Assembly: GCF_029689945.1 (NCBI RefSeq) | Contig: NZ_CP121451.1 | Location: 620,001 to 684,000 of the forward strand | Source of the DNA: Paenibacillus amylolyticus | GTDB lineage: Bacteria; Bacillota; Bacilli; Paenibacillales; Paenibacillaceae | Length of the DNA stretch: 64,000 nucleotides | Direction of reading: 5' to 3' | In this document: in pieces, positions 38,025-48,496 of the stretch | Layout of the letters: every line of letters starts with the position of its first letter | Position numbering within the stretch: the stretch's first letter is position 1 | The notes under the pieces: generated by a model | Told to the model about the DNA's origin: nothing | What the model saw: the letters and a program-made list of their open reading frames with translations, nothing else | Database searches by the model: none | Translations under genes and position numbers: made by a program

Positions 38025-39132
38025 TGCTCGCAAGAACAGATTAAGTGGACTCGCAGACCAGCCCGTACGTTCCCTGCTGAACGAAATCGATAATCACATT
38101 ACGGATAATGAATTTCGCAGCAGGTTGAAGGGTTCCCTGCATCAACTGAGTGATCTGAAATTTGCTCTGGATGAGTCCTCCATTGTAGCCTTAACGGACC
38201 GCAAGGGGAAAATCCAGTATGTGAATGATAAATTCTGTGAGATCTCGCAGTATGAGCGCGAGGAACTGATCGGCAAGGATCATCGGATCATTAATTCCGG
38301 ATACCATGGCAAAAGCTTTATGAAAAATCTGTGGGACACGATATCCTCAGGCAAGGTATGGAACGGGGAAATTCGCGATCGCGCCAGAGATGGCAGTTAT
38401 TATTGGGTCAACACCACCATCGTTCCTTTCCTTGATAACGACGGCGAGCCATATCAATATCTGGCTGTACGTAGTGAGGTCACCAAGCTGAAATCCGTCG
38501 AAGGTGAATTGCAGAAGATGATGTCCCAGGTGATGAATATTCAGGAAGAGGAACGACGCCGGATCTCACGTGAACTGCATGACGGAATTGGGCAAAGTCT
38601 CTTCTCTCTGGTGATTCAGATGGACCGACTGTTGGCAGACCAGCCTCACCCCGGAGTTGAAGCCCTTCGCAAGCAGGTCACGGGTATTATGGAAGATGTG
38701 CGCGGTATGGCATGGGAACTGAGACCATCCGTTCTGGATGACCTGGGTGTTGTTCCAGCGATTCGTACGTATATTGAGAATTACACTCGTCATTATGGAA
38801 TTGAAGTTGATCTGGAATGTAATCTGCGCCAACGACTGGAGATGAACCGGGAGATCGCCATCTACCGGATTATTCAGGAAGCCTTAACCAATGTTGCGAA
38901 ATATGCCGATGTTGCCGAGGCCCGTGTTACGATAGAAGACGCTGAGGACATGACGATGGTTATCATTGAAGACCATGGTGCCGGATTCAGCAAAGCAACT
39001 GCTGGCAATGGTGTTGGATTGTTCAGCATGGAAGAGCGTGCGCGTGGTGCAGGAGGAATGTTAAGAATGTCTTCCGAGCCTGGCGAAGGCACTACGGTTA
39101 CCCTTTTACTGCCCAAGACAGTTGAAGCATAA
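38017..39132 (+). CDS. nreB: NreB-like PAS sensor histidine kinase
   Basis: 371-residue cytoplasmic kinase. PAS domain at about residues 50-165 (IVALTDRKGKIQYVNDKFCE, YYWVNTTIVPF), HisKA_3 dimerisation box ERRRISRELHDGIGQSL with phospho-His188, and an HATPase domain ending NGVGLFSMEERARGAGG. Staphylococcal NreB holds an oxygen-sensitive iron-sulfur cluster on four PAS cysteines; here the PAS domain has a single cysteine, so oxygen sensing by that mechanism is unlikely and Fnr may supply it. TTG start at 38017 inside the end of nreC; AAGGGG is 11 bases upstream. Confidence 0.88.
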   Translation: MSSARKNRLSGLADQPVRSLLNEIDNHITDNEFRSRLKGSLHQLSDLKFALDESSIVALTDRKGKIQYVNDKFCEISQYEREELIGKDHRIINSGYHGKSFMKNLWDTISSGKVWNGEIRDRARDGSYYWVNTTIVPFLDNDGEPYQYLAVRSEVTKLKSVEGELQKMMSQVMNIQEEERRRISRELHDGIGQSLFSLVIQMDRLLADQPHPGVEALRKQVTGIMEDVRGMAWELRPSVLDDLGVVPAIRTYIENYTRHYGIEVDLECNLRQRLEMNREIAIYRIIQEALTNVAKYADVAEARVTIEDAEDMTMVIIEDHGAGFSKATAGNGVGLFSMEERARGAGGMLRMSSEPGEGTTVTLLLPKTVEA

Positions 39133-39185
39133 TCGGATCTCTTCATGCCGTGCCATGCGTATTACTTCACCTCTATCTATTCACC

Positions 39186-39222
39186 GGCTGCTCGCGATTG
39201 GACTGTGCGAGTGGCCTTTTTC
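39186..39222 (+). terminator. Terminator after nreB-like gene
   Basis: GGCTGCTCGC pairs with GCGAGTGGCC (with wobble) and is followed by T5. Confidence 0.75.
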
Positions 39223-39398
39223 TTTTGATTGGTCGAAATGACAAAATGAAGGATCGAAATCAGTTAAATTCAATAATTACGACAAATAGATTGACGCCAG
39301 TTACGATTCGTCATTAAACTATGAATGCCACATACACATTGTATGTTTAGTAAAATTTCATTGTTCATTTCATATAGCGAGAGAAAAGGATGGTCAAC

Positions 39399-39893
39399 AT
39401 GTCAGAGAAACGCTCCTCCAAGGGAGGAGAAATTCCACAAATGTACAATCTCGACGAGATGGATCGCAAAATCATCGCCGCACTTCACAAGAACAGCCGG
39501 ATATCCTATACGGATCTGGGTACACAGATCGGGTTGTCACGTGTCGCTGTCCAGGCGCGCATTAATGCGTTATCCGAAAAAGGCATCATCGAACGCTTCA
39601 CCGTGGTGATCAATCCTGGCAAGGTTGGACTTCAGGTCTCAGCCTTTTTCAATGTCGATGTCGAACCGCCCTTCCTGGATGAAGTCGCTGAGAAACTGGA
39701 CGAAGAGCCTGCCGTTACCAGCCTTTATCATATGACAGGCCCGAGTACCCTGCATATGCACGGTATTTTTGCAGATATGGAAGAGATGGAGCAGTTCTTG
39801 CTGGAGAAGCTCTATAAGATGCCAGGCATCGTCAAAGTGGAATCACAGCTGTTGTTGAAACGTTATAAAAGCCGGATGGGCATGAGACTCTAG
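39399..39893 (+). CDS. Lrp/AsnC-family regulator of the chromate transporter pair
   Basis: 164 residues. N-terminal helix-turn-helix ([20 protein letters not shown] then [20 protein letters not shown]) and a C-terminal RAM ligand domain ([21 protein letters not shown]). AAAGGA lies eight bases before ATG 39399; the ATG at 39390 is too close. It precedes two short ChrA-type genes with a 12-base gap, the same arrangement as ywrC-ywrB-ywrA of B. subtilis, where the regulator represses chromate efflux. Confidence 0.9.
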   Translation: MSEKRSSKGGEIPQMYNLDEMDRKIIAALHKNSRISYTDLGTQIGLSRVAVQARINALSEKGIIERFTVVINPGKVGLQVSAFFNVDVEPPFLDEVAEKLDEEPAVTSLYHMTGPSTLHMHGIFADMEEMEQFLLEKLYKMPGIVKVESQLLLKRYKSRMGMRL

Positions 39894-39905
39894 GAGGAAA
39901 TCAAC

Positions 39906-40493
39906 ATGGGTTGGAAAGAACACAGCGGTCTCGTCATCGGAATGGTACGAACCGGAATTCTCGGATATGGCGGTGGCCCTTCGGTTATTCCGCTGATCCG
40001 TTATGAAGCCGTTACACGTTACAAATGGGTCAGTGATGAGGAGTTCGGCGAGATTTTGGCTATCGCCAACGCCCTGCCGGGTCCGATCGCAACCAAGATG
40101 GCCGCCTATCTTGGATATAAAACCAAAGGTGTATTGGGCGCGATTGTGTCCGTACTCGCTCATATTTTGCCGACAAGCATTGCCATTATTGCGCTGCTCG
40201 GTTCCATGTACGCGCTGCGCGAATCGAAGGTCGTCGCAGGCATGGTAGCCGCCGTGCGGCCGGTCATTTTTGTCATGCTGGGCATGATGGCATATGAATT
40301 CGCCATGAAAGCCTGGAAGGGACTTGGCAAAGTTTTTGCCGCTCTGTTCGGCGTCATTGCCTTTGTACTGTTACAATTGCTCAATATTCATCCGGGGATT
40401 GTGATTGCGGTTTTCCTGGGATATGGTGTCTTCCATCTGGATCTGGTCCAGCGCTTCAAGTCCAAAGGCAAGTCCGATAAGGGGGTGTCCTAA
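39906..40493 (+). CDS. Short-chain chromate transporter, N-half protein
   Basis: 195 residues, six or so membrane helices. Family CHR signature FGEILAIANALPGPIATKMAAYLGY, with ILGYGGGPSVIPLI in the first helix. Short CHR proteins work as a pair with opposite membrane orientation, together equal to one long ChrA. AGGAGG precedes ATG 39906. Exports chromate, probably in exchange for sulfate-like anions, or moves another oxyanion. Confidence 0.92.
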   Translation: MGWKEHSGLVIGMVRTGILGYGGGPSVIPLIRYEAVTRYKWVSDEEFGEILAIANALPGPIATKMAAYLGYKTKGVLGAIVSVLAHILPTSIAIIALLGSMYALRESKVVAGMVAAVRPVIFVMLGMMAYEFAMKAWKGLGKVFAALFGVIAFVLLQLLNIHPGIVIAVFLGYGVFHLDLVQRFKSKGKSDKGVS

Positions 40494-40495
40494 GG

Positions 40496-41041
40496 ATGCT
40501 CCAGACATGGTGGGAATTATTTTGGGGATTTTTCGTAGCTAACATCTTGGGATATGGGGGCGGCCCGGCATCCATTCCGCTAATGCAGGAAGAGATTGTG
40601 AACCATTACCAATGGATGACCACAGAGCAATTCGGCGATGTCCTGGCGATCGGCAACGCCCTTCCCGGCCCGATTGCAACCAAAATTGCTGCGTTCGTCG
40701 GGTATCATGTGGCAGGCTGGTTTGGGGCGTTTATCGCAACTTTTGCCACAATCGTGCCTTCGGCAGCCGCATTGATTTTATTACTTCGTCTATTGAACAA
40801 ACATCGCACGTCACCGAAAGTCAAAGGCATGACCTTACTCGTGCAGCCTGTTATCGCTGTGCTCATGATTCTGCTCACATGGGAATTCGGGCAGCTATCC
40901 ACCGACTCCATCGGCATCTGGCAGACATTGATCATTGCCGGCATCTCGCTCTGGGTCATGACCAAGACGAAGCTGCATCCAGCCATTCTGATCGTGATCG
41001 CTTTTGCCTATGGTGCACTGGTGCTGTCTCATACGATGTAG
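40496..41041 (+). CDS. Short-chain chromate transporter, C-half protein
   Basis: 181 residues, partner of the preceding gene (two bases after its stop). Same duplicated motif FGDVLAIGNALPGPIATKIAAFVGY and LGYGGGPASIPLM, showing that the two arose by gene duplication. Several helices; the C-terminus ends LIVIAFAYGALVLSH. A terminator-like hairpin follows. Start ATG 40496 with GGGGGTG and AAGG just upstream. Confidence 0.92.
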   Translation: MLQTWWELFWGFFVANILGYGGGPASIPLMQEEIVNHYQWMTTEQFGDVLAIGNALPGPIATKIAAFVGYHVAGWFGAFIATFATIVPSAAALILLLRLLNKHRTSPKVKGMTLLVQPVIAVLMILLTWEFGQLSTDSIGIWQTLIIAGISLWVMTKTKLHPAILIVIAFAYGALVLSHTM

Positions 41042-41059
41042 TTATAGAAATATATAGGG

Positions 41060-41125
41060 AACGTCATAGAATCTCTTGCTTATACATCTGCAAAGGGTGT
41101 ATGCAGGGGTTCTGGGCGTTTTTTT
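41060..41125 (+). terminator. Terminator after the chromate transporter operon
   Basis: ATAGAATCTCTTGCTTATACA faces TGTATGCAGGGGTTCTGGGCG with several wobble pairs, followed by T7. Confidence 0.6.
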
Positions 41126-41283
41126 ATATTAGGGTCTGTCTTCCAACGAACGAGGACAAGCTGTACGAGGATGGATGGTAGTGTATAGAAAGAAAATTCT
41201 TGAGATTCATAATGGGTAATGGGTAATGGGTAACTTTGGCTAATGGCTAGACTAAACTATTTTCACTTTCATTTTTCATTTTT

Positions 41284-41484
41284 CTAAGGAACTGAGGACG
41301 TCTTATTTGCCCTTAAAGCCCTCTTTTTAAAATGTAAGGAACATCAGACACGTTATATACCCAAATCTCCTGAGAAAAGCGCTATAAAAGACTGTACTTG
41401 CCGATATAGCGTGTCTCAGATTCCTTAGATTTCTAGAAATGCTCCAACTTCTTGAATAAGACGTTTCAGATTCGTTAACGCAGA
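41284..41484. repeat. Palindromic ATTCGTTA-type intergenic element, copy 4 (divergent)
   Basis: Same order of modules as the other copies but with CTAAGGAA replacing CTAACGAA in places: TCTAAGGAACTGAGGACGTC, GTAAGGAACATCAGACACGTTATA, then ATAGCGTGTCTCAGATTCCTTAG and GACGTTTCAGATTCGTTAACG. The two halves are inverted repeats around a centre near 41385. Shortly before it (41209-41230) the 9-base unit TAATGGGTA is repeated in tandem. The remaining sequence to 41717 shows no gene. Confidence 0.55.
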
Positions 41485-41717
41485 CATCCCCTGTTTCAAT
41501 CGTACACGATATGACGACACACTGGATCATGCTGGAGTCGATCAAATCCTAGTGTAAAGGGAAACACTCTGTTATGGCATATCCATCTTCGGAGACTCTC
41601 TTCGCTTTACTCGCATATTTTAGGATATAGCGCACACGCCTGCTCAGAATACGTTCAAACAGGTCTGCTCCAGCTTTTAGCGACATTGAAGAAGCGCTCC
41701 AGTTTATATACAGAAAA

Positions 41718-41756
41718 AACGGTGATTCCAGCTATTAAGCTGGGATCACCGTTTCC
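41718..41756 (-). terminator. Terminator of the Ig-like protein gene
   Basis: On the minus strand AACGGTGATCCCAGCTTAATAGCTGGAATCACCGTTTTTT is a long stem with a T6 tail, about 50 bases after the stop codon. Confidence 0.9.
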
Positions 41757-41803
41757 GTTTTATTATACTAGTGCGTTTCACGCTCACACATTGGGAAAAG
41801 AAA

Positions 41804-44174
41804 TTACTTCGCTTCAACCACTACGGTTACTTTGGTTTTCACACCCGCAAATGTCACCGTAATCGTTGCTTTACCTTTGCCGTTCGCCTGGATCACGCCA
41901 TCTTTCACCGATGCTGTTGCAATACGGGAAGATTTCCAGAGAGCCGGTTTGGATACATTGGCTTCACTGCCATCAGCATACGTTGCAGTAGCCACTACAG
42001 TTGCCTTATCGCCAGGTTTCATGGTCAACGTTACTTTATCCGTCTGCAAATACTTCAGTGTATCCACATCGACCGCAATCGTGACAGATTTACTGCCGTA
42101 CTTGGCAGTAATTTTGGCTTTACCACTACCTGCTGCCTTCACTTTGCCTTTGGTTACTTGAGCAACCGTGTACTTGTTCGTTTTCCACTCTGCTTTGTCC
42201 GTTACATCACGCTCGCTACCATCACTTAAGAAAGCAGTTACCGTCAGATCAGCTGTATCACCTGATTTCAGGGAAAGAGCCGGCTCGGAAGCTTCAATCC
42301 GTGAGATAACATCCACTTCAACCTGGATCGTCACTTTTTTGGAGCCGTATTCTGCTGTGATGTTGGCTTTACCACTGCTGTTACCTGTGATCACGCCTTT
42401 TTCACATCTGCTACACGCGCATTGCTGGATTTCCAGGTTGCTTCGGATGTAACATCCAGTGTATTGCCGTCCTCATCCGTACCTGTTAGAAGGATGGTCT
42501 GTGTTTCTTTGGCAGACAATACAACGAAGTTCACATCGGCTTCCAGACCACTAGCCATGCCAACCTCAACAGGCAGAGTCAGCGTTTTGCCCTCAATTTT
42601 CGCAGTAATCGTTACTTTACCTGTGGCAACACCTGTGATAACCCCTTTGCTATCTACCTCAGCGATTTTATCGCTGCTGCTGCTCCAGGTTGCATCTTCC
42701 GATACATCTTTGGATGTTTCACCATACAACGCCAGTACTTTGGCAGAAGTCGTTCCACCAACAGCTACGGATGCTTTCTTTTTGTCCATCTCATACTTGT
42801 CCGGAACGTCAACATTTACGGTGAACTTGGCTGTTTTACCGCCATAAGCTACAGTGATCGTTGCTGTACCGGATTTGTATGCGATCAGATCGCCGTTTGA
42901 TACATAGACAACATCTGCATTGCTTGAAGTCCATGTTGCTTTGGAAGTTACAACTTCAGTGCTTCCATCAATATACTCTGCATTGGCTACCAATGTTTTG
43001 GACTTGTTATCACCCGTAACACTCATGGCGAGCTTATCATTTACATCTTTGATATCCAGATATCTTGCTGTATCTACATCCACAGCAACTTCTACCGTTT
43101 TACCACTATAGGTTGCCTTGATCGTTGTTGAACCTGCGCTAATGGCTGTAACTTGTCCCTTGAATACCGTAGCCACCTTCTCATTGCTCGATGTCCAAGT
43201 CGCTTGATCCGTTACATTCACGTCGCTGCTATTTGGATATGAAGCCGTAAGAACGATATTAGCCGTTTTGGTTGTCTCGCTCAAACGGAAGAAAATACTT
43301 TGATTTACCACACTCAGTTTGCTAGTCAGATCTACATCCACGTCAATGGATACGGATTTCGTACCATATTTGGCTGTGATCTTGGCAGAACCTGCCGAGT
43401 ATCCTGTAATTTCGCCTTTGAGAACATCTGCAACTTTTTCATTGCTGGAAGTCCACTCCGCCAGATCGGTTACATCTTTGGTTGTACCATCTGGATACGT
43501 AGCTGTTACTTTTACATTTTCACTTTTGTTCAACAGCAAGTTAACTTGTTGTTTATTTACATCTACACGCTTAACCACTTCAACGTTAACATCCACCGTC
43601 ACACTTTGGCTGCCGACTTTGGCTGTGATCACAGCTGTACCCGCGCTTTGTCCAGTTACTTTACCGTTCACAACGGTAGCAACCTTTTCATCACTGGTAG
43701 ACCATTCTGCGGTACTTGCTGCTGCGCTGTTTGTTTCATTGTCACTATACGTTGCTGTCAAAATAATTTCTTTTGTGTCTCCCGTACGCAAGTCCAGACT
43801 CTGTACGTTTTTTGAGAGGGCTTTGACCTTCTTCGTTACTTTCACTTGTACGGTCTGACTTTGACCCTGGTAAGCTGCGGTAATCGTAGCTGTACCTTCT
43901 TTTTGGCTGTAATTGAACCATTATATACAGTTGCTATCGAAGTATCACTGGTACTCCAGGATGAGCTGATTGTTACATTTGCCGACGTATTATCAGAGTA
44001 TACCCCTGTAACCGTAACAGAACTGGAATCACCAACTTCGAGCGACATTTCATTCTTGGAAACCACAATTTTGGACAGTTCTTTGTCTGCCGCAGCGGCC
44101 AAGCCTACGTTGGATATACTCAGTATCAACACCAGCATCATCACCATGTACTTGGTCAATCTTGGCTTTAACAT
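41804..44174 (-). CDS. Secreted protein with nine bacterial Ig-like (Big_2) repeats, two frameshifts
   Basis: About 790 residues. Signal peptide with hydrophobic core YMVMMLVLILSISNVGLA and AAA cleavage. The rest is nine tandem repeats of roughly 85 residues, each with a VTATYPDGTTKDVTD-like strand, AEWTSSNEKVADV-like motif and GSAKITAKYGTKSVSIDVDV-like end. No S-layer homology, sortase or catalytic domain is seen, so it may be a spacer-like adhesin or form part of an extracellular complex. Two bases are missing: T5 at 43900-43904 (restores TAKKEGTATITAAYQGQS) and T5 at 42398-42402 (restores VADVKKGVITGNSSG). Start ATG 44174 follows GGGGG. Confidence 0.85.
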
Positions 44175-44385
44175 CATTTCCCCCGATTATCATCATTTTT
44201 TTTCCTTATGTTTAATGTCGGCAAGTCCTTTCCAGATGTTTAGACTTTCAGGAAATTTTCAGGGATTCTATGGAAAATTAATTTATCATCCATTCCTGTC
44301 TCATCCATTCATACCTGCGAATAACGCGCATATCCTATGTATATTGACTGCCTTGAATTTCTTTTAACAGAATTGGAGGAAACCT

Positions 44386-44991
44386 ATGCGTCAGCCTTTT
44401 GATTACATCGGATATTGGGAGAAAACATATCGTTCAGGTAAAACTTCCGGGAGGGGTTCATACGGGGTATTGGCTGAATTCAAGGCCGAAGTCGTGAATG
44501 GACTGATTCAACGTGAAGGTATTCATCGTGTCATTGAGTTTGGATGTGGGGATGGCAACCAGTTGCAATATATGAATTATGAGGACTACCTGGGCGTTGA
44601 CGTCGCTGCTTCTTCGATAAAACGCTGTGCTTCCCAGTTTACCAAAGATCCGTCCAAGAGCTTTATGTTATACACACCAGGCCTGTGGATTAACCAAGGT
44701 TTCCTGCAAGCCGATCTGACGGTCTGTCTGGATGTGTTATATCACATTACGGATGAAACCGATTTTCGCAATACCCTCCATGATGTTCTGCACGCTTCAA
44801 CAGCATGGGTAGTGCTTTACACGCGTCTGAAAGGGAACGGCAACCCGGGGATCGATACAATCCAGGACCGTAATCTGTTCGATTATCTCTTCGATTACCC
44901 TGATTTCAAAGTGCATGAGATTATTCCGCAGCGATACCCGGATCAGTCTTCTGCCGACTTTGTTATTCTGAGACGCACACCTGCCAAGTGA
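44386..44991 (+). CDS. Class I SAM-dependent methyltransferase
   Basis: 201 residues. Motif I VIEFGCGDGNQLQYM, followed by YLGVDVAASSIKRCAS and the post-motif strand ADLTVCLDVLYHITDE. Substrate unknown. TTGGAGG lies seven bases before the ATG. Monocistronic; convergent with the GH88 gene. Confidence 0.88.
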   Translation: MRQPFDYIGYWEKTYRSGKTSGRGSYGVLAEFKAEVVNGLIQREGIHRVIEFGCGDGNQLQYMNYEDYLGVDVAASSIKRCASQFTKDPSKSFMLYTPGLWINQGFLQADLTVCLDVLYHITDETDFRNTLHDVLHASTAWVVLYTRLKGNGNPGIDTIQDRNLFDYLFDYPDFKVHEIIPQRYPDQSSADFVILRRTPAK

Positions 44992-45019
44992 GACGAATTC
45001 TTCTCCATATGAACATCTA

Positions 45020-45092
45020 ACACATCATCTGCCTGTCCGCGGCCGATATCATGCGTTCCTCTTATTGGATACAACGTGAAGCGGACAGGTGA
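45020..45092. terminator. Long hairpin between converging genes
   Basis: CCTGTCCGC and GCGGACAGG pair around a 50-base loop, with T-rich sequence on the plus-strand side. Probably stops both the methyltransferase and the GH88 transcripts. Confidence 0.5.
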
Positions 45093-45108
45093 TGATGGTT
45101 TGTTATTT

Positions 45109-46245
45109 TTAAAATAACCCCGCATGTCCACGCAGCTTCGCCAACGCTTCCATATAGAAATAATCGCCGTATATAATCGGCACATTCAACCCTCGCCCTT
45201 CCGGGTAATGCACCGTTCCCTGCATAATCAGCCCTTCTTCCGCTGCCGAGTCGCCGGAGCTATAGTTCTCATGCAAGCCGCGGACGATGCGTTCTCCCGC
45301 GGCGGCATAGGTTTCCCCGCGTGGCGACAGCTTCGCCAGCTCCAGCAACCCGCTCGCGGCAATCGCCGCAGCGGATGAGTCCCACGCCACCTGATGCTCC
45401 GCAGGTGCGCGGAAATCCCACACCGGCACGATCTCTTCGCCAAGCATGGCGAGGAAGAAATCGGCCGCACGCTCCGCTGTCTCCAGATATCGGGCTTCGC
45501 CCGTATACCGGAAAGACAGCGCAAACCCGTGCAACGCCCAGGCGGTGCCCCGCGCCCAGGCGGAACCTGGAGCATGGCCCTGTCCGCCATGCTCTCGCAC
45601 CTTCTGCCCCGTGTGTGGATCGAACTCCACCACGTGGCAGATGGACCCGTCCGCGCGGATGAATTCGCGCGCTACGGTGTCCGCATGCGCTTCCGCCAGC
45701 CAGCGGAAGCGAGGATCGCCGCTCTGCTCGGATGCCCAGTAGAGCAGCGGCAGGTTCATCATGCTGTCAATGATGGCTACGCCGCGCGTATCCATTGCTG
45801 ACGAGCTGAAGTTCCAGGCGCGGATGAACTCACCGCGCACATGGAACCGGGCAGCGAGCAGGTTGGCGGCGAGCATGCCGCGCCGCCGTCCATCCGTGCT
45901 GCCCGTCTGGCGGTAGTTGGCTACGCCACTAAGCAGCCAGATGAACCCCAGATCGTGATCCACCGATTCGGGATCACGCAGACAACCTTCCAGTTGCCGC
46001 TCACAGCTTTCGGCAATGCGATGCAGCGGAGCGACCGCTTCACTTTCCGGCGCATTCCCATAGACCAGCCATAACAATCCTGGCCAGAAACCTGCTGTCC
46101 ACCATTCCGGATCATTCCGGTCATACATCCCTTGCGGGGCAATGTGTGGAAATGTATCCTTGATCCGCTTGGCATTCCGAATGGTTTTGGCAGCGCCTTG
46201 TTGCCACGCTTCCTCCAACCATTTTACCGATGTTGATGTATCCAT
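45109..46245 (-). CDS. GH88 unsaturated glucuronyl hydrolase
   Basis: Cleaves the 4,5-unsaturated uronic acid from oligosaccharides made by polysaccharide lyases, in the cytoplasm. 378 residues, (alpha/alpha)6 barrel. The two catalytic aspartates of the family are visible: Asp98 in DHDLGF and Asp160 in VAIIDSMMNLPLL. Other landmarks are WWTAGFWPGLLWLVY and GSAWARGTAWALHGFAL. ATG 46245 has GGAGG ten bases upstream; ATG 46251 is too close. It is GC-richer than its neighbours. Downstream of a heparinase-like lyase, the two enzymes would act in series on an acidic polysaccharide. Confidence 0.92.
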   Translation of the reverse strand: MDTSTSVKWLEEAWQQGAAKTIRNAKRIKDTFPHIAPQGMYDRNDPEWWTAGFWPGLLWLVYGNAPESEAVAPLHRIAESCERQLEGCLRDPESVDHDLGFIWLLSGVANYRQTGSTDGRRRGMLAANLLAARFHVRGEFIRAWNFSSSAMDTRGVAIIDSMMNLPLLYWASEQSGDPRFRWLAEAHADTVAREFIRADGSICHVVEFDPHTGQKVREHGGQGHAPGSAWARGTAWALHGFALSFRYTGEARYLETAERAADFFLAMLGEEIVPVWDFRAPAEHQVAWDSSAAAIAASGLLELAKLSPRGETYAAAGERIVRGLHENYSSGDSAAEEGLIMQGTVHYPEGRGLNVPIIYGDYFYMEALAKLRGHAGLF

Positions 46246-46284
46246 GAACATTATCCCTCCTCGATTCAATACCAGAGACCTTTG

Positions 46285-46517
46285 CTATATAAGTTGAGCT
46301 AACGATTATTTACACTGACACTACGATGACAGAATAACCTTCCAATCGCTGTTATCCCCAGATTTTTTTGATTCCCTTTTCCTAAAGGGAAAATCCGGTG
46401 ATAGCGTATGCTTCCGATGCAGCTTTCTTTCAGAAAGCTTTTAGGCGACCGCTTCGCTTTTTCAGGTTTTTTCTGTCCTCTCCGTTATCGTGCAAATGAT
46501 TAATTCAACTTATATAG
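46285..46517. repeat. MITE-like element, copy 1
   Basis: About 233 bases with terminal inverted repeats: CTATATAAGTTGAGCTAACG at the left and its near-complement ending CAACTTATATAG at the right. Inside are CACTACGATGACAGAATAACC, a strong hairpin (TTATCCCCAGATTTT / AAAATCCGG.GATA) and GGTTTTTTCTGTCCTCTCCG. A second copy in the same orientation is at 55030-55198. No ORF. Sits between two genes of the polysaccharide cluster. Confidence 0.7.
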
Positions 46518-46532
46518 ATGCTCCAGTTCAAG

Positions 46533-48496
46533 CTAAACGCTCTCTTCGGTGACCTTGCCCAATCGGATCGTAAAGGACAGACGACGGGCACCACCAATTT
46601 CAATCCGTGCTTCTTTCAGCAACCCATTACGGGAAGCCACGGCCTGTTCCTCCAGATGAATAGTAGCCTCCTGATCCATTGCTGTAGACTCTACATACGC
46701 CCCCGATACTCCGTTCGTACACTATGATCCGTATGGGTAATCACCGCCTGTTCACGACCATCATGGAACATTATCGGAATGAGTGCACCTGCCGCCGCAA
46801 TCTCACCTTCGAATTCATACGTTATGGTCAGCAAGTCTGCCTGTTGCACATAATGGGTACGCAAAGCACTAATTCCAGGCAAGGGACCAACCCATGTCAC
46901 GGCAAAAGCGTTCTCCACGGCATTTTCGCCATCTTCTGCGACCCTTTCCGCAAGATGCTTCTCCACTTGATTCCGCGTATCATGATCCACTTTCTCATAC
47001 ACGATGGACCCACCTCCCTGGGCAGGGTCTAATCCAACATCCCGATCATATGCACCACCGGATGGAATTCCTTCTGCAAGGCTATGCCATACTCCATCTG
47101 GGGTCTTCCAGGCAGGACAGTAGCTGAGTGGACGGACCATCCCTTCGGCGAATTCCGTGAACCCGGCCTGCACATGACTGGCAGCGGAAGGACCGATCAG
47201 CCCAGGCAACTCCGTCTGCTGAATCCGCACCAAACCAGGGATTGTATATGGATCATTCATCGCCGTATGCAATACCAGCTGTTGACCTGGTACGGAAGCA
47301 ACCACCGTTTCGAACCACCCATCGGTCTGCAGAACTCGACCACCCACCTCGGAAGGAAGGTACACTTGGCTCACATCTTCTCCCGGATCACTGAGACAGG
47401 CATGGGCAAGGGCAGCTGCCGTCCACAGGTTGTAACAGGTATGATTGGTATAGATCTCGTACCCGTGCCGATCTTCTGGCGCATATTCGTTACGCACGAT
47501 TTTCAGGCGCCCATCCTCCATTTTCCAGCGCTCCACAGCAGCAAAACATTGATTAGCCGCACGTGCAAAAGCACCCGCCATCACCGGATCTCCCGCCTCC
47601 AGAGCCTGCGTTGCATGTGTAGAACATACATAAGCGGCGGCCGCTTCATTCCACTGGTGCTGAGAGCTGCGACCCCGCGGTGGAATCTCCCCTAGCGGTG
47701 ATAGCGTCAGTAGCGAGCTGTAGGCACCATGGCGCAGCTGCTCACGTAACCTGTCGGCAGCGGCTCCCTCGTAACCCGCTTCAAGCATCACCCCAAGATG
47801 ATAACGGGTGGCAATATCATAGGAAAATGGACAATTCGGACGGTCCAGCGGTCCATCCTGATACAATCCGAGCGCCGTGAATCGGGGGATCTGATAGGCC
47901 TCCAGATAACGATCCATCCACGCTGTATCCTCACTCGCCAGCTGTTCACGCCACCGCAGATATTCGCCAGAGATCATAATGGCGTTCCAGTTAATCATGC
48001 GATTGGGATTGTTCATGTTGCTCATCGTAAATACATAATCTTGTTCAGGATCAATCGTTTTGAGTGCTTCAGCCCAGATCTTCGCTTGTTCAGGCAGATG
48101 TGACTTCAACAACATGTAAGCTCTCATCATGAGTACCGGATAAAAATCAGGGTGATTGTCAGGTGCGCTACGTTTGACCACGGCATCAATGCTCTGTGAC
48201 AGGGCCGCCGCGGCAGAATCCAGCAGATCCGTACGCCCCGCGTCAACCAGAACTGACGCAGCCATCGCATAGGCTGGGGTAGAATAATATCTCTCCACAC
48301 CCGAGAACGGATCAATAATTGCACCATTGCTGTCCTGATAGGATGTGTAAGCGCGCACAATACGCTCGACGAGTGCCAGCTTGCGATCCTGATTCCAGCC
48401 GTCTGCCGGAGCGGGGCCTGCTTGTTCTGCCAACGTACGGTAACGGTCAAGTTCATCTTTCCATGGATATGTGGACGCAGATATATACTTATTCAC
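46533..48496 (-). CDS. Large protein of unknown function in polysaccharide cluster, frameshifted
   Basis: About 654 residues once restored. No signal peptide. The first 380 residues are helical with many aromatic and charged positions (FSGVERYYSTPAYAMAASVL, NMNNPNRMINWNAIMISGEY, NCPFSYDIATRYHLG), as in (alpha/alpha) toroid lyases or hydrolases; the C-terminal 250 residues look like beta-sandwich (FETVVASVPGQQLVLHTAMN). I do not recognise the family; a lyase or hydrolase role is inferred only from the fold pattern and neighbours. GTG start 48496 overlaps the lyase gene by eight bases. One base is missing from the C5 run 46700-46704; the restored end is RGAYVESTAMDQEA through LGKVTEESV. Confidence 0.7.

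Noticed and set aside
41209..41230. TAATGGGTA tandem repeat as a functional iteron
   Set aside because: Only two to three units in a gene-free stretch with no replication genes; more likely simple-sequence drift.
45228..45801. Several overlapping ORFs on both strands in the GH88 gene
   Set aside because: High GC removes stop codons from all frames here; only the GH88 frame has conserved catalytic motifs.
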